Positions 8,303 to 16,643 of a DNA stretch of 64,000 nucleotides are shown piece after piece. Source of the DNA: Achromobacter dolens (GTDB lineage: Bacteria; Pseudomonadota; Gammaproteobacteria; Burkholderiales; Burkholderiaceae_B); contig NZ_CADIJW010000001.1 of the NCBI RefSeq assembly GCF_902859745.1, positions 124,001 to 188,000 on the forward strand, in the 5' to 3' direction. The position numbers and the translations under genes were made by a program. How positions within the stretch are numbered: position 1 is the first letter of the stretch; each line of letters begins with the position of its first letter. Under the pieces are notes generated by a model. That model worked only from the letters and a program-made list of their open reading frames with translations. It had not been told where the DNA came from and made no database searches.

Positions 8303-9823
8303 CTACGCCAGCCTTTCTTTCAGCGGCTGCTTGAGGATCTTGCCGCTGACGGTGGTGGGAATCGTGTCGATGCAGTGGATCTGCGCCGGCCGCTTGTACG
8401 GCGCCAGTTGGGCGCGCAGGTGCAGCATCAGCAGATGGGTGTCCAGGCGCGCGCCGGCCAGGGGTTCGACGAAGGCGATGACTTCCTCGTTGTGGTCCTC
8501 GGTGGGGCGGCCCACCACCGCCGACAGGCGCACGCCGGGAAAGGCGTTGATGACCGCCTCCACCTCGATCGGGTAGACGTTGAAGCCGGACCGGATGATC
8601 AGGTCCTTGGAGCGGCCGGCGATGTAGAGCGCGCCGCGGTCGTCCAGGTAGCCGATGTCGCCGGTGTTGAGCCAGCCGCCGGGCAGCAGCGCCTGCGCGG
8701 TCTGCGCCGGGTCGCGGTAGTAGCCCAGCATCACGCCGGGGCCGCGGATCAGGATGTCGCCGCGTTCGCCCGGGCGTGGCGCGTCGTCGTCGGGACGGCC
8801 GATGCGCAATTGCACGCCGTCCACCGCGTAGCCGGCGCTGCAATCGGTCGGCGGGGCGTCGATGTCGGTGATGAACATGGAGCCGGCGTATTCGGTGATG
8901 CCATAGCCGTGATGCATGGCGACGCCGAAGTAGCGTTCGGCGTCGCGCTTGAGCGTCGGGTCGAGCGCCGCGCCGCCGGTGTAGAGATAGCGCAGCGCCG
9001 GGGCGCGCAATTCGGCGCGCGGCGGCGCGGCCGCCAGCATGCGGTTGAACATGGTCGGCACGCCCTGCAGGATGCTGACGCCGGGGTGGGCCAGCGCCTT
9101 GAAGGCGTCCTCGGGATCGAAGCGGCTGCGCAGCACCAGGCTGGCGCCGCCGTGCAGCGTCGCCATCAGCACGGTGGCGATGCCGAAGATGTGCGACAGC
9201 GGCAGGGCGGCGTAGCCGATGTCGCGTGGCGTCAGGCGGCGCGACGCGGCCGAGACGCCGGCGAAATGCAGCAGGCCGCGGTGCGGCACCATGACGCCCT
9301 TGGGCGCGCCCGTGGTGCCGGACGTGTAGATCACGGTGGCGACCTCGGCGGCCTGGGCGCCGGTTTCGGGTTGGGTAGGAGAATCCGCGCGCCGTGCCCG
9401 CACGCCTGACCCCCAGGCGGCGGCATCGGCGGGTTGCGCGCCGGCCGCGTCGGCATGGGCGGCGGCGGCGCCGGAAACCCCGCTGGTGTAGAGCGTGATC
9501 TCGGGTTGGGCGTGGGCGCTGATGGCGGCGATTTCCCGCGTCGACAAGCGCGCGTTCACGCCAACCGGCCAGGCTCCGATGATGCCGCAGCCGAACAACG
9601 CGGCGATCATGGCGGCGCAGTTCTCGCCGACCATCAGCACCCGGTGGCCCGGCTTCACGCCCGCCGCCGCCAGCCAGCGCGCCGCGTCCTCGGCGCGTTG
9701 CCACAGTTGCGCATAGGTCAGGATGCCGCCGCCTTCCTCGTACAGGCAGATGGCGTCGGGCTGGCTGCCGGCCTGGCGGGCCAGCAACTGGTGGATGCGG
9801 GTGAGCGGTTCTGAGTGCGACAT
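8303..9823 (-). CDS. AMP-dependent acyl-CoA synthetase/ligase
   Basis: A 506-aa member of the ANL superfamily that forms acyl-CoA from a carboxylic acid, ATP and CoA through an acyl-adenylate. The start is the ATG at 9823 (MSHSEPLTRIHQLL). The open frame continues upstream but overlaps the thiolase gene. Motifs in order: P-loop IYTSGTTGAPKGV (about residues 160-172), YGITEYAG (A5), LNTGDIGYLD (A7), and the hinge and C-terminal GRSKDLIIRSGFNVYPIEVE (A8). The C-terminal SGKILKQ holds the catalytic Lys. It follows the thiolase by 17 nt. The chain-length preference cannot be stated. Confidence 0.93.
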   Translation of the reverse strand: MSHSEPLTRIHQLLARQAGSQPDAICLYEEGGGILTYAQLWQRAEDAARWLAAAGVKPGHRVLMVGENCAAMIAALFGCGIIGAWPVGVNARLSTREIAAISAHAQPEITLYTSGVSGAAAAHADAAGAQPADAAAWGSGVRARRADSPTQPETGAQAAEVATVIYTSGTTGAPKGVMVPHRGLLHFAGVSAASRRLTPRDIGYAALPLSHIFGIATVLMATLHGGASLVLRSRFDPEDAFKALAHPGVSILQGVPTMFNRMLAAAPPRAELRAPALRYLYTGGAALDPTLKRDAERYFGVAMHHGYGITEYAGSMFITDIDAPPTDCSAGYAVDGVQLRIGRPDDDAPRPGERGDILIRGPGVMLGYYRDPAQTAQALLPGGWLNTGDIGYLDDRGALYIAGRSKDLIIRSGFNVYPIEVEAVINAFPGVRLSAVVGRPTEDHNEEVIAFVEPLAGARLDTHLLMLHLRAQLAPYKRPAQIHCIDTIPTTVSGKILKQPLKERLA

Positions 9824-9840
9824 GGTTGCTGCGGTCGGAG

Positions 9841-11013
9841 TCAAAGCGTGGCGGCGGTGCCGAGGATGGCGGTGGCCTGGCTGGACAGCGTGCCGCCGTT
9901 GCCGTGCACCAGCGCCAGTTCGGCGTTGGCCACCTGGCGCGCGCCGGCCTCGCCGCGCAGTTGCCGCACGGCCTCGATCATGATGAAGACGCCGTACATG
10001 CCCGGATGCACGCAGCACAGGCCGCCGCCGTTGGTGTTGACCGGCAGCCGGCCGCCGGGCGCGATGGCGCCGTCGGCGATGAAGTCCTTGCTCTCGCCCT
10101 TGGCGCAGAAGCCCAGGTCTTCCAGGAACAGCAGGGTGTTGATAGTGAAGGCGTCGTACAGCTCGACCACGTCGATGTCCTGGGCCGAGACGCCCGCCAT
10201 GGCATAGGCGCGGCGGCCCGATTCGCTGGCGGCGGTGACGGTCAGGTCCTCCATCGACGAGATCTGCCGGTTCCACACGGCGGTGGCGTTGCCCAGCACG
10301 TAGACCGGCGGGCGCGGCAGGTCGCGGGCGCGGTCGGCGCGCACCAGCACATAGGCGCCGGCGCCGTCGGTGACCAGGCAGCAATCGCGCACGCTCAACG
10401 GGTCGGACACCATGCGCGCGGCCAGGATCTGTTCCAGCGTGGCCGGCTCGCGCAACTGCGCCTCGGGATTGAGCTGGGCCCATTGATTGGCGGCCAGCGC
10501 GACCTGTGCCAGGTGTTCGCGGCGGGTGCCGTACTGGTGCATGTGGCGCGCCGCGGCCAGCGCATACGACGACAGCGGGCTCAACGGGTCGTACGGCGTC
10601 TCGTAGGGTTGCGGATCGAACTGCTTGCGCACGCGGCCGATCTCGGCGCGGCTCAGCGTCGAGGTGCGTTGCGTGCTGCCATAGCAGACCAGCACCGCGT
10701 TGCATTGGCCCGAGGCCAGCGCGTGCAGCGCCGGCAGCAGGTGCGCCACGAAGCTGGAACCGCCCAGCATGGTGCTGTCGATGAAGCTGGGGCGGATGCC
10801 CAGGTGCTCGATGACCGGCATCGCCCACATCGGCGCCGCCACGCTGGCGGTGCAGAGGCCGTCGATGTCGCGCATCGACAGGCCGGCGTCGGCCACCGCG
10901 CGCTGCGCCGCCTGCACCAGGATTTCCATTTCGGTGTAGCCGTGGGCCTGGCCCAGGCCGGCATGGCCGACGCCCGCCACCGCGACGGCGCCGCGCAGAT
11001 CGTTCAGCGTCAT
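9841..11013 (-). CDS. SCP2-type thiolase / acetyl-CoA acetyltransferase-like protein
   Basis: A 390-aa thiolase-superfamily protein. The ATG at 11013 overlaps the stop of the upstream DUF35 gene (ATGA). Visible features are VAVAGVGHAGLGQAHGYTEM, DGLCTASVAAPMW, NTNGGGLCCVHPGMYGVF (the region that carries the catalytic His) and the C-terminal LVHGNGGTLSSQA. This layout is the non-specific lipid-transfer / SCP-x thiolase group, which works with a DUF35 OB-fold partner in side-chain and steroid-type beta-oxidation. The C-terminal motif where classical thiolases place the proton-relay Cys (CxG) reads HGNGG here. It may therefore be a retro-aldol (Ltp2-like) lyase rather than a true thiolase. Confidence 0.87.
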   Translation of the reverse strand: MTLNDLRGAVAVAGVGHAGLGQAHGYTEMEILVQAAQRAVADAGLSMRDIDGLCTASVAAPMWAMPVIEHLGIRPSFIDSTMLGGSSFVAHLLPALHALASGQCNAVLVCYGSTQRTSTLSRAEIGRVRKQFDPQPYETPYDPLSPLSSYALAAARHMHQYGTRREHLAQVALAANQWAQLNPEAQLREPATLEQILAARMVSDPLSVRDCCLVTDGAGAYVLVRADRARDLPRPPVYVLGNATAVWNRQISSMEDLTVTAASESGRRAYAMAGVSAQDIDVVELYDAFTINTLLFLEDLGFCAKGESKDFIADGAIAPGGRLPVNTNGGGLCCVHPGMYGVFIMIEAVRQLRGEAGARQVANAELALVHGNGGTLSSQATAILGTAATL

Positions 11014-11408
11014 TGCGCCTCCTTGTTGGGAACAAAGACCAGCAGGCCGCGGCCTTCCGTCACGGCCACCTGGGCCCGCACCGCCATGCCGATGCGCACG
11101 GCGTCGGGCGCCACGCCCTCGACCCGGCTCATCAGGCGCACGCCTTCGAGCAGGTCGACCAGCACCACGTTGTAGTCGCCGCCCGCCTCGGGCTTGCGCC
11201 GCACGGTGGTGGTGGAATAGACGGTGCCGCGCCCGTCCGGCGTGCGCCAGGACAACTGGTCCGCGCCGCAATGCGGGCAGAGCATGCGGGGATAGAACAC
11301 GGCGCGGTCGCAGGCGTCGCAATGCTGGATCTGGAAGCGTCCCTGATCGAGCGCCTGGCGGTATTGCGCCTCGACGCCTTCGGTGGCGGGTGGGTCGGTT
11401 GCGGTCAT
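11010..11408 (-). CDS. Zn-ribbon/OB-fold DUF35 protein, partner of the SCP2-type thiolase
   Basis: A 132-aa protein. The start was placed at the ATG at 11408 (MTATDPPATEG) because an upstream in-frame ATG would add an atypical extension. A rubredoxin-like zinc ribbon (CDACDRAVFYPRMLCPHCGA, two CxxC knuckles at about residues 32-51) is followed by an OB fold with GTVYSTTTV. DUF35 proteins form tight complexes with SCP2-type thiolases and aldolases and bind acyl-CoA. The 4-nt overlap with the thiolase gene supports that pairing. It is the first gene of the minus-strand acyl-CoA operon. Confidence 0.92.
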   Translation of the reverse strand: MTATDPPATEGVEAQYRQALDQGRFQIQHCDACDRAVFYPRMLCPHCGADQLSWRTPDGRGTVYSTTTVRRKPEAGGDYNVVLVDLLEGVRLMSRVEGVAPDAVRIGMAVRAQVAVTEGRGLLVFVPNKEAQ

Positions 11409-11611
11409 GGCATACGGTTTCGGGTGGATGAGCCGCCAGTGTCGGGGCTGGCGCCGGCAGGTGCCATTCTTCATTGCTGAAGCAGGCCTTTTGCCGGCCC
11501 GTAGTGCCCGTTCGCGATGGCCCTACACCGAGGCAAAAGCCCGCCTTCGGCAACCGCAGATTGTCCGGCGCCGGGTCGGCATGGCTAGATAGCCGCCAAA
11601 GGAGGTAGGCC
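11409..11611. promoter_or_regulatory. Divergent promoter region between two acyl-CoA operons
   Basis: A 203-bp gap separates the DUF35-led minus operon from the dehydrogenase-led plus operon, so both promoters must lie here or close by. An AGGAGG Shine-Dalgarno sequence sits at about 11600-11605 before the ATG at 11612. I found no strong inverted repeat that I would assign as an operator. Confidence 0.5.
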
Positions 11612-12802
11612 ATGAATCTGACCTGGACGCCGGAAGAGATCCGGTTCCGCGAAATGGTGCGCGCGTTCGCCGCCGACCGGCTGCCGCGTGACATCCGCGA
11701 CAAGGTGCGCCGGCACCAGCGGCTGGAGCGCGATGACTACGTGCGCTGGCACAACATTCTGGCCGACCAGGGCTGGGGCGCGCCGAACTGGCCCGTCGAG
11801 CACGGCGGCACCGGCTGGAACGCGCTGGAACGGCTGATCTTCGAAGTGGAATGCTTCAAGGCCGGCGCGCCGCGCCTGTTGCCGTTCGGCCTGTCCATGA
11901 TCGGGCCGGTGCTGATGAAGTACGCCAGCGCCGAGCAGCAGGCGCGCTTCCTGCCGCGCATTCCACGGGTGCAGGACTGGTGGTGCCAGGGCTATTCCGA
12001 ACCGGGTTCGGGGTCGGACCTGGCCTCGCTCAAGACCCGCGCGGTGCGCGATGGGGATGAATACGTGGTCAACGGCCAGAAGACCTGGACCACGCTGGCG
12101 CAGTACGCCGACTGGATGTTCTGCCTGGCGCGCACCGACCCCGAGGCGCGCGCCCAGCGCGGCATCTCGATGCTGCTGCTGGACATGCGCGCGCCGGGCG
12201 TGAGCGTGCGTCCGATCCGCACGCTCGACGGCGGGCACGATGTTAACGAAGTGTGGCTGGAGAACGTGCGGGTGCCGGTCGCCAACCTGGTGGGCGAGGA
12301 GAACCAGGGCTGGACGTATGCCAAGTACCTGCTGGGCCACGAACGCACCGGTATCGCCGGCCTGGGCCATTGCCATCGCGAACTCGGCATCCTCAAGGAC
12401 ATGGCGGCCCGCGCCACGTCGCGCGGCCGGCCGCTGCTGGCCGACAGCCGCATGCGGGACCGCATCTCGCGTATCGAGGTCGACATCATGGCGCTGGAAA
12501 TGCTGTTGCTGCGCGTGGCGGCGAGCAATGGCGGCACGCCCGGCCCGGAGGCCTCGGTGCTGAAGATCCGCGGCTCCGAGATCCAGCAGGACCTGGCCAT
12601 GCTGCAGATGGAAGTGGCCGGCCCCGACGCCTGGCCGTACGACCCCGAATGGATGCTGGCCGAGGCCGCGTATCACGGCCCCTGGCCGGAGATGGCCGCG
12701 GCATCGGGCGCGGGCTATGCCGACATGCGCAAGACCTCGATCTACGGCGGCACCACCGAAGTGCAGAAGGGCATCATCGCCCGCCTGGTGCTGGGCCTGT
12801 AA
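11612..12802 (+). CDS. Acyl-CoA dehydrogenase
   Basis: A 396-aa flavoprotein that introduces an alpha,beta double bond into an acyl-CoA. AGGAGG precedes the ATG. The N-terminal helical domain (TWTPEEIRFREMVRAF) is followed by the beta domain with CQGYSEPGSGSDLASLKTRA (about residues 127-147) and VNGQKTWTT. The C-terminal helical domain has YLLGHERTGIAGLG and ends IYGGTTEVQKGIIARLVLGL. The position of the MCAD catalytic Glu (Y-E-G-T) reads Y-G-G-T, so the base lies elsewhere, as in several other subclasses. It pairs with the adjacent second dehydrogenase gene, possibly as a heteromer. Confidence 0.94.
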   Translation: MNLTWTPEEIRFREMVRAFAADRLPRDIRDKVRRHQRLERDDYVRWHNILADQGWGAPNWPVEHGGTGWNALERLIFEVECFKAGAPRLLPFGLSMIGPVLMKYASAEQQARFLPRIPRVQDWWCQGYSEPGSGSDLASLKTRAVRDGDEYVVNGQKTWTTLAQYADWMFCLARTDPEARAQRGISMLLLDMRAPGVSVRPIRTLDGGHDVNEVWLENVRVPVANLVGEENQGWTYAKYLLGHERTGIAGLGHCHRELGILKDMAARATSRGRPLLADSRMRDRISRIEVDIMALEMLLLRVAASNGGTPGPEASVLKIRGSEIQQDLAMLQMEVAGPDAWPYDPEWMLAEAAYHGPWPEMAAASGAGYADMRKTSIYGGTTEVQKGIIARLVLGL

Positions 12803-12864
12803 TCCGCCAATCCGGACGCCCGCCTGGATTGCAAGACAGGCGCGCGCCGCAAGGAGCACGACAC

Positions 12865-13977
12865 ATGGATTTCCTCTATACCGAAGAACAGCGCATGCTG
12901 GCCGACAGCCTGCGCCGCCTGGTGGACCAGGCGTGGACCCGGCCTCGGCGCCGCGCCCGCGAGGCCGCCGGCCGGCTCGATCCGGCGGCCTGGAGCGCGC
13001 TGGCCGAGCTGGGCGTGCTGGGGCTGAACATTCCGCAGGAAGCGGGCGGCTTCGGCGAAGTGCCGGCCAGCCTGCTGCCGGTGCACCTGGAACTGGGGCG
13101 CGGGCTGGTGGCCGAGCCGGTGATCCCGAGCGCCGTGATGGGCGCGGCCCTGATCGGCGCCTGCGACGCCGCCGCGCGTGAACGCTGGTTGCCCGCCATC
13201 GCCTCGGGCGAGCAGGTGGTCAGCGTGGCGTACCAGGAACCCGGACGCCGCTACCAGGCCGATCCGAATGGCTGCCGCGCAACGCGCGACGGCAACGGCT
13301 GGCGTTTGGACGGCGCCAAGCACCTAGTGTGGCATGGCGCCGCGGCCCATGCCTGGTTGGTGAGCGCGCGCGCCGACGACGGCGCCACGCTGCTGCTGGC
13401 GGTGCCGGCGGATGTCACTGGGGTACGCGTCACCGACACGCCGACGCTGGACGGCGCGCGTTGCGCCCGGCTGGATTTCGACGCGGCATCGCTTGGCGCG
13501 GATGCGCTGCTGGCGCGGGGCGAGGCGGCCGACGCGGCCCTGGCGCAGGCGCTGCAATGGGGGACGGCCGCGCTATGCGCCCATGCGGCGGGCGCGATGG
13601 AGCGGTTGCTGGAGATCACCGTCGACTATCTCAAGACGCGCAAGCAGTTCGGCCAGCCGCTGGCCGCGTTCCAGGCCTTGCAGCACCGCCTGGCGGAAAT
13701 GCTGGTGGCCAAGGAACTGGCGCTATCGATGGCCTACGTGGCGGTGGCCGCGCTGACCGAACCCGACCCGGCGCAGCGCCGCCGCATGCTGGCCTCGGCC
13801 AAGCTCGAAATCGCGCGCGCGGGCCGGCTGGTGGCGCAGATGGCGGTGCAATTGCATGGCGGCATGGGCATGACTGACGAGCTGGAGGTGGGCGACTACT
13901 TCAAGCGCCTGACGGTGGTGGACCTGCTGCTGGGCGACAGCGCCGAGCAACTGGCGGTGCTGGAGGAACTGGCATGA
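12865..13977 (+). CDS. Acyl-CoA dehydrogenase, second (shorter) subunit type
   Basis: A 370-aa acyl-CoA dehydrogenase-like protein. The ATG at 12865 has AAGGAG upstream and gives MDFLYTEEQRMLADSLRRLV. The open frame runs far upstream in the preceding gene but without family similarity. A diverged middle domain (SVAYQEPGRRYQAD) is followed by a C-terminal domain with DYLKTRKQFGQPLAAFQALQ and QLHGGMGMTDELEVGDYFKR. Adjacent long and short dehydrogenase genes are typical of the heterotetrameric enzymes of steroid and branched-chain breakdown, so it may form a complex with the product of 11612-12802. It overlaps the next gene by 4 nt (ATGA). Confidence 0.9.
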   Translation: MDFLYTEEQRMLADSLRRLVDQAWTRPRRRAREAAGRLDPAAWSALAELGVLGLNIPQEAGGFGEVPASLLPVHLELGRGLVAEPVIPSAVMGAALIGACDAAARERWLPAIASGEQVVSVAYQEPGRRYQADPNGCRATRDGNGWRLDGAKHLVWHGAAAHAWLVSARADDGATLLLAVPADVTGVRVTDTPTLDGARCARLDFDAASLGADALLARGEAADAALAQALQWGTAALCAHAAGAMERLLEITVDYLKTRKQFGQPLAAFQALQHRLAEMLVAKELALSMAYVAVAALTEPDPAQRRRMLASAKLEIARAGRLVAQMAVQLHGGMGMTDELEVGDYFKRLTVVDLLLGDSAEQLAVLEELA

Positions 13978-14774
13978 GCCATGACCGCTACACCGAGATC
14001 ACGTTCACGCTGGAGCAGGGCGTCGGCGTCATCACCCTCAACCGCCCCGAGCGCCTGAACAGCTTTACCGCCGTCATGCACGCCGAGCTGGCGCGGGCGC
14101 TGGACGCGCTGGAGGCGCACGCCGGCTTGCGCGGCGTGATCCTGACCGGCGCCGGCCGCGGCTTCTGCGCCGGCCAGGACCTGGGCGAGCGCAAGCCGGC
14201 CGAGGACGGTTCGCGCCGCGACCTGAGCGAGAACCTGGAAAAACTGTACAAGCCGCTCATCCTGCGGCTGCGCGCGCTGCCGGCGCCGGTGGTGTGCGTC
14301 ATGAACGGCGTGGCGGCCGGCGCTGGCGCCAGCCTGGTGCTGGCCTGCGACGTGGTGTTCGCGGTGGAGTCGGCGCGCTTCGTCCAGGCCTTCAGCAAGA
14401 TCGGCCTGCTGCCGGACGCCGGCGGCACCTGGTTCCTGCCGCGCCTGGTGGGCTCGGCGCGCGCCATGGGCGCGGCCTTGTTCGGCGAGGCCGTCAGCGC
14501 GCGCCAGGCCGAGGCCTGGGGGTTGATCTGGCGCGTGGTGCCGGATGCGGACCTGGCCGCGACGCTGGCCGAGGTCCGCGCCACCCTGGCGGACGGGCCG
14601 ACGCGCGCCTACGCCGCCACCAAGCAGGCGCTGCATGCGTCCAGCGGCAACACGCTGGCGCAGCAGTTCGACCTGGAATGCGCCTTGCAGCGCGAGCTGG
14701 GCTACACCGACGACTACCTGGAGGGCATGCGCGCCTTCGCGCAGAAGCGCGCGCCGGCGTTCACGGGGCGCTAG
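13974..14774 (+). CDS. Enoyl-CoA hydratase/isomerase, PaaG-like
   Basis: A 266-aa crotonase-fold protein. Features are VITLNRPERLNSF, GAGRGFCAGQDLGER (oxyanion hole 1, about residues 60-75), NGVAAGAGASLVLACD (oxyanion hole 2) and FSKIGLLPDAGGTWFLPRLVG. The PDAGGTW block is that of 2-(1,2-epoxy-1,2-dihydrophenyl)acetyl-CoA isomerase (PaaG), which also isomerises enoyl-CoAs. No other paa genes are here, so a hydratase or isomerase step in the local acyl-CoA pathway is more likely than phenylacetate breakdown. It is co-transcribed with the two dehydrogenases; stop and start overlap by 4 nt. Confidence 0.92.
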   Translation: MSHDRYTEITFTLEQGVGVITLNRPERLNSFTAVMHAELARALDALEAHAGLRGVILTGAGRGFCAGQDLGERKPAEDGSRRDLSENLEKLYKPLILRLRALPAPVVCVMNGVAAGAGASLVLACDVVFAVESARFVQAFSKIGLLPDAGGTWFLPRLVGSARAMGAALFGEAVSARQAEAWGLIWRVVPDADLAATLAEVRATLADGPTRAYAATKQALHASSGNTLAQQFDLECALQRELGYTDDYLEGMRAFAQKRAPAFTGR

Positions 14775-14782
14775 GGCCTGCG

Positions 14783-15676
14783 TCAGGCCGCCGCCGGCTG
14801 CCGGATCTGCTCGATCAGTTCACGCGCGCAGCCGGGCAGGGCGTCGATGTCGCGCACCAGCAGCTTGCGTTCGCGCACCACCCAGGGCTCGTCCAGCTCC
14901 ACCACGCGCAGCTTCATCTCCGCGCCGTAGCGGCGCGCGGCCGAATCCGGGATCACGCCGACGCCGACGCCCGCCTGCACCATCCGGCAGATGGAATCGA
15001 AGCTGTAGAGCTGGATGCGTTGCGGCAGGCGCTGGCCGATGCGCTCGAGCTGGTCGCGCAGGAACGCCACCAGGGTCGAGCCCTCATGCATGGTGATGAA
15101 CGGATAGCGCACCGCGTCGGCCAGCTTGACCTTGTCCTGGTCCTGCAGCGGATGGCCATTGGGCACCACCAGCACCAGCCGGTCGGTGCTGAAGTGGATG
15201 GTCTGCAGTTCGGGCGCGTCGACCGGCCCGGCGACGATGCCCAGGTCGGTGGTGCCGTCCAGCACGCCGCGCACGATGTCGCGCGTCAGGCGTTCCTGCA
15301 GGTCGACGGTGACGCCGGGATGGCCCGCCAGGAACCGCGCCAGGATGTCCGGCATGAATTCGGTGACCGCCGTGGTGTTGGCGAAGATGCGGATGTGGCC
15401 GGCATCGCCGTCGGCCTGCTCCTGGAAGTCGTGCTTCAGGTGATCGACCTGGCGCATGATGACCCGCGCGTGCTGCAACAGCCGCTGGCCGGCCGGGGTG
15501 ATTTCCACGCCGCGGCTGTCGCGGTACAACAGGCGGGTGTTGAGCTGGTTCTCCAGCGCCTTGATGCGCACGCTGACCGCGGCCAGCGACAGGTGGGCGC
15601 GCTTGGCGGCCTGCGTCAGGCTGGGGGATTCGGCGATGTGGATGAACAGGCGGAGGTCGGCGAGATCGAAGTGCAT
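14783..15676 (-). CDS. LysR-family regulator, probable RipR-type activator of the itaconate operon
   Basis: A 297-aa LysR protein starting MHFDLADLRLFIHIAESPSL at 15676. The winged HTH covers residues 1-60 (SPSLTQAAKRAHLSLAAVSV). The effector domain has IFANTTAVTEFMPDIL, DLGIVAGPVDA and YSFDSICRMVQAGVGVGVIP. It is divergent from the hydratase/CoA-transferase/lyase operon with a 136-bp gap. This is the same arrangement as the LysR gene and ich-ict-ccl genes of the Pseudomonas aeruginosa itaconate cluster, as I recall it. It converges with the PaaG-like gene, 8 nt away. Confidence 0.92.
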   Translation of the reverse strand: MHFDLADLRLFIHIAESPSLTQAAKRAHLSLAAVSVRIKALENQLNTRLLYRDSRGVEITPAGQRLLQHARVIMRQVDHLKHDFQEQADGDAGHIRIFANTTAVTEFMPDILARFLAGHPGVTVDLQERLTRDIVRGVLDGTTDLGIVAGPVDAPELQTIHFSTDRLVLVVPNGHPLQDQDKVKLADAVRYPFITMHEGSTLVAFLRDQLERIGQRLPQRIQLYSFDSICRMVQAGVGVGVIPDSAARRYGAEMKLRVVELDEPWVVRERKLLVRDIDALPGCARELIEQIRQPAAA

Positions 15677-15812
15677 GGCGCCTATATTACGGCGGCGGGC
15701 GCCGGGCGCACGATTCAGGCGCCCCAAAGCCGGCCTTGAGGAAAAATGAATTCACAGTGTCCCCGCCATGCGGGATGCTAGCCACCAGATCAATCATCAG
15801 AGGAATATCGGC
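15677..15812. promoter_or_regulatory. Divergent promoter region of LysR and the putative itaconate operon
   Basis: A 136-bp gap with an AT-containing patch (TATATTAC near 15683-15690) that could supply a -10 element for the LysR gene. A weak AGAGGAA lies before the ATG at 15813. LysR binding is expected here by arrangement, but I could not single out a palindrome with confidence. Confidence 0.4.
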
Positions 15813-16643
15813 ATGACATCGACAGACCCGGCCGGCTGGATCGGCAGCGGCGAGCGCCAGGCGGACGCGATGGACCCCGGCCATGCGGCGCGCATCGCCG
15901 CCACGCTGGGCGGCCCCGCGCCCGCCGTGGGCGACCCCTTGCCCCCCTTGTGGCAATGGGCGTTCTTCATCAGCACGGTCGCGGCCGATGGCTTGGGGAC
16001 GGATGGGCACCCGGCCCGCGGCGGCTTCCTGCCGCCGGCGCAGGACCGCAACCGCATGTGGGCCGGCGGGCGCGTCGAATTCCGCCAGCCGCTTAGGGTG
16101 GGCGTGCCGGCCGAACGGGTTTCGGTGGTGGCCGACGTCAAGGAAAAGGCCGGCCGCACCGGCGCGCTGCTGTTCGTGACGGTGCGCCACGAATACCGCC
16201 AGGACGGCGAGGTGGCCATCCTGGAAGAGCAGGACATCGTCTACCGCCAGCCCACGCCGCCCAAGCTCGCCGGCACCGAGCCGGCGCCGCAGGCGCAGTG
16301 GCGCGACACCATCGAGCCGACCTCGGTGCTGCTGTTCCGCTATTCGGCCGTGACCTTCAACGGCCACCGCATCCATTACGACCATCCCTACGTCACCGCC
16401 ACCGAAGGCTATCCGGGCCTGGTGGTGCACGGCCCGCTGATCGCCACCGAGATGGTCGCCGCCTTCCTGCGCGCCCACCCCGGCGCGCGCCCCACGCACC
16501 TGTCGTACCGCGGCCTGCGGCCGCTGATCGCGCCCACGCCCTTCCAGGTCGCCGGCCGCATCGACGAGCCGGGTCTGGCCCGGCTCTGGGCCGAGCAGGA
16601 CGGCACGCTGGCCCACCAGGCCGAACTGAGGTTCACCGCATGA
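15813..16643 (+). CDS. ich: HTD2/MaoC-like acyl-CoA hydratase, probable itaconyl-CoA hydratase
   Basis: A 276-aa protein of the FAS1-like dehydratase / mesaconyl-CoA hydratase type with a double hot-dog fold. The ATG at 15813 is preferred over one at 15768 because of the upstream AGAGGAA. The N-terminal hot dog has PLWQWAFF and the GG(R)xEFRQPLRVG strand. The C-terminal hot dog has the hydratase motif RYSAVTFNGHRIHYDHPYV (about residues 182-200) with the catalytic Asn-x-His. VVHGPLIATEM follows. In itaconate catabolism this enzyme hydrates itaconyl-CoA to citramalyl-CoA. The assignment rests on the neighbouring CoA-transferase and CitE-like lyase; mesaconate is an alternative substrate. Confidence 0.75.
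   Translation: MTSTDPAGWIGSGERQADAMDPGHAARIAATLGGPAPAVGDPLPPLWQWAFFISTVAADGLGTDGHPARGGFLPPAQDRNRMWAGGRVEFRQPLRVGVPAERVSVVADVKEKAGRTGALLFVTVRHEYRQDGEVAILEEQDIVYRQPTPPKLAGTEPAPQAQWRDTIEPTSVLLFRYSAVTFNGHRIHYDHPYVTATEGYPGLVVHGPLIATEMVAAFLRAHPGARPTHLSYRGLRPLIAPTPFQVAGRIDEPGLARLWAEQDGTLAHQAELRFTA

Noticed and set aside
8303-11035. A 910-codon frame suggesting a thiolase-ligase fusion
   Set aside because: The upstream ~400 codons are out of frame with the thiolase and carry no motifs; the ligase has a good ATG at 9823 directly after the thiolase stop.
12253-12864. Possible long N-terminal extension of the second acyl-CoA dehydrogenase
   Set aside because: It lies wholly inside the first dehydrogenase gene in another frame, has no similarity to the family, and the ATG at 12865 has its own ribosome site.
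13974-14774. Phenylacetate (paa) pathway suggested by the PaaG-like gene
   Set aside because: No paaABCDE, paaK, paaZ or paaJ genes are present; the other enzymes fit beta-oxidation of acyl-CoAs.
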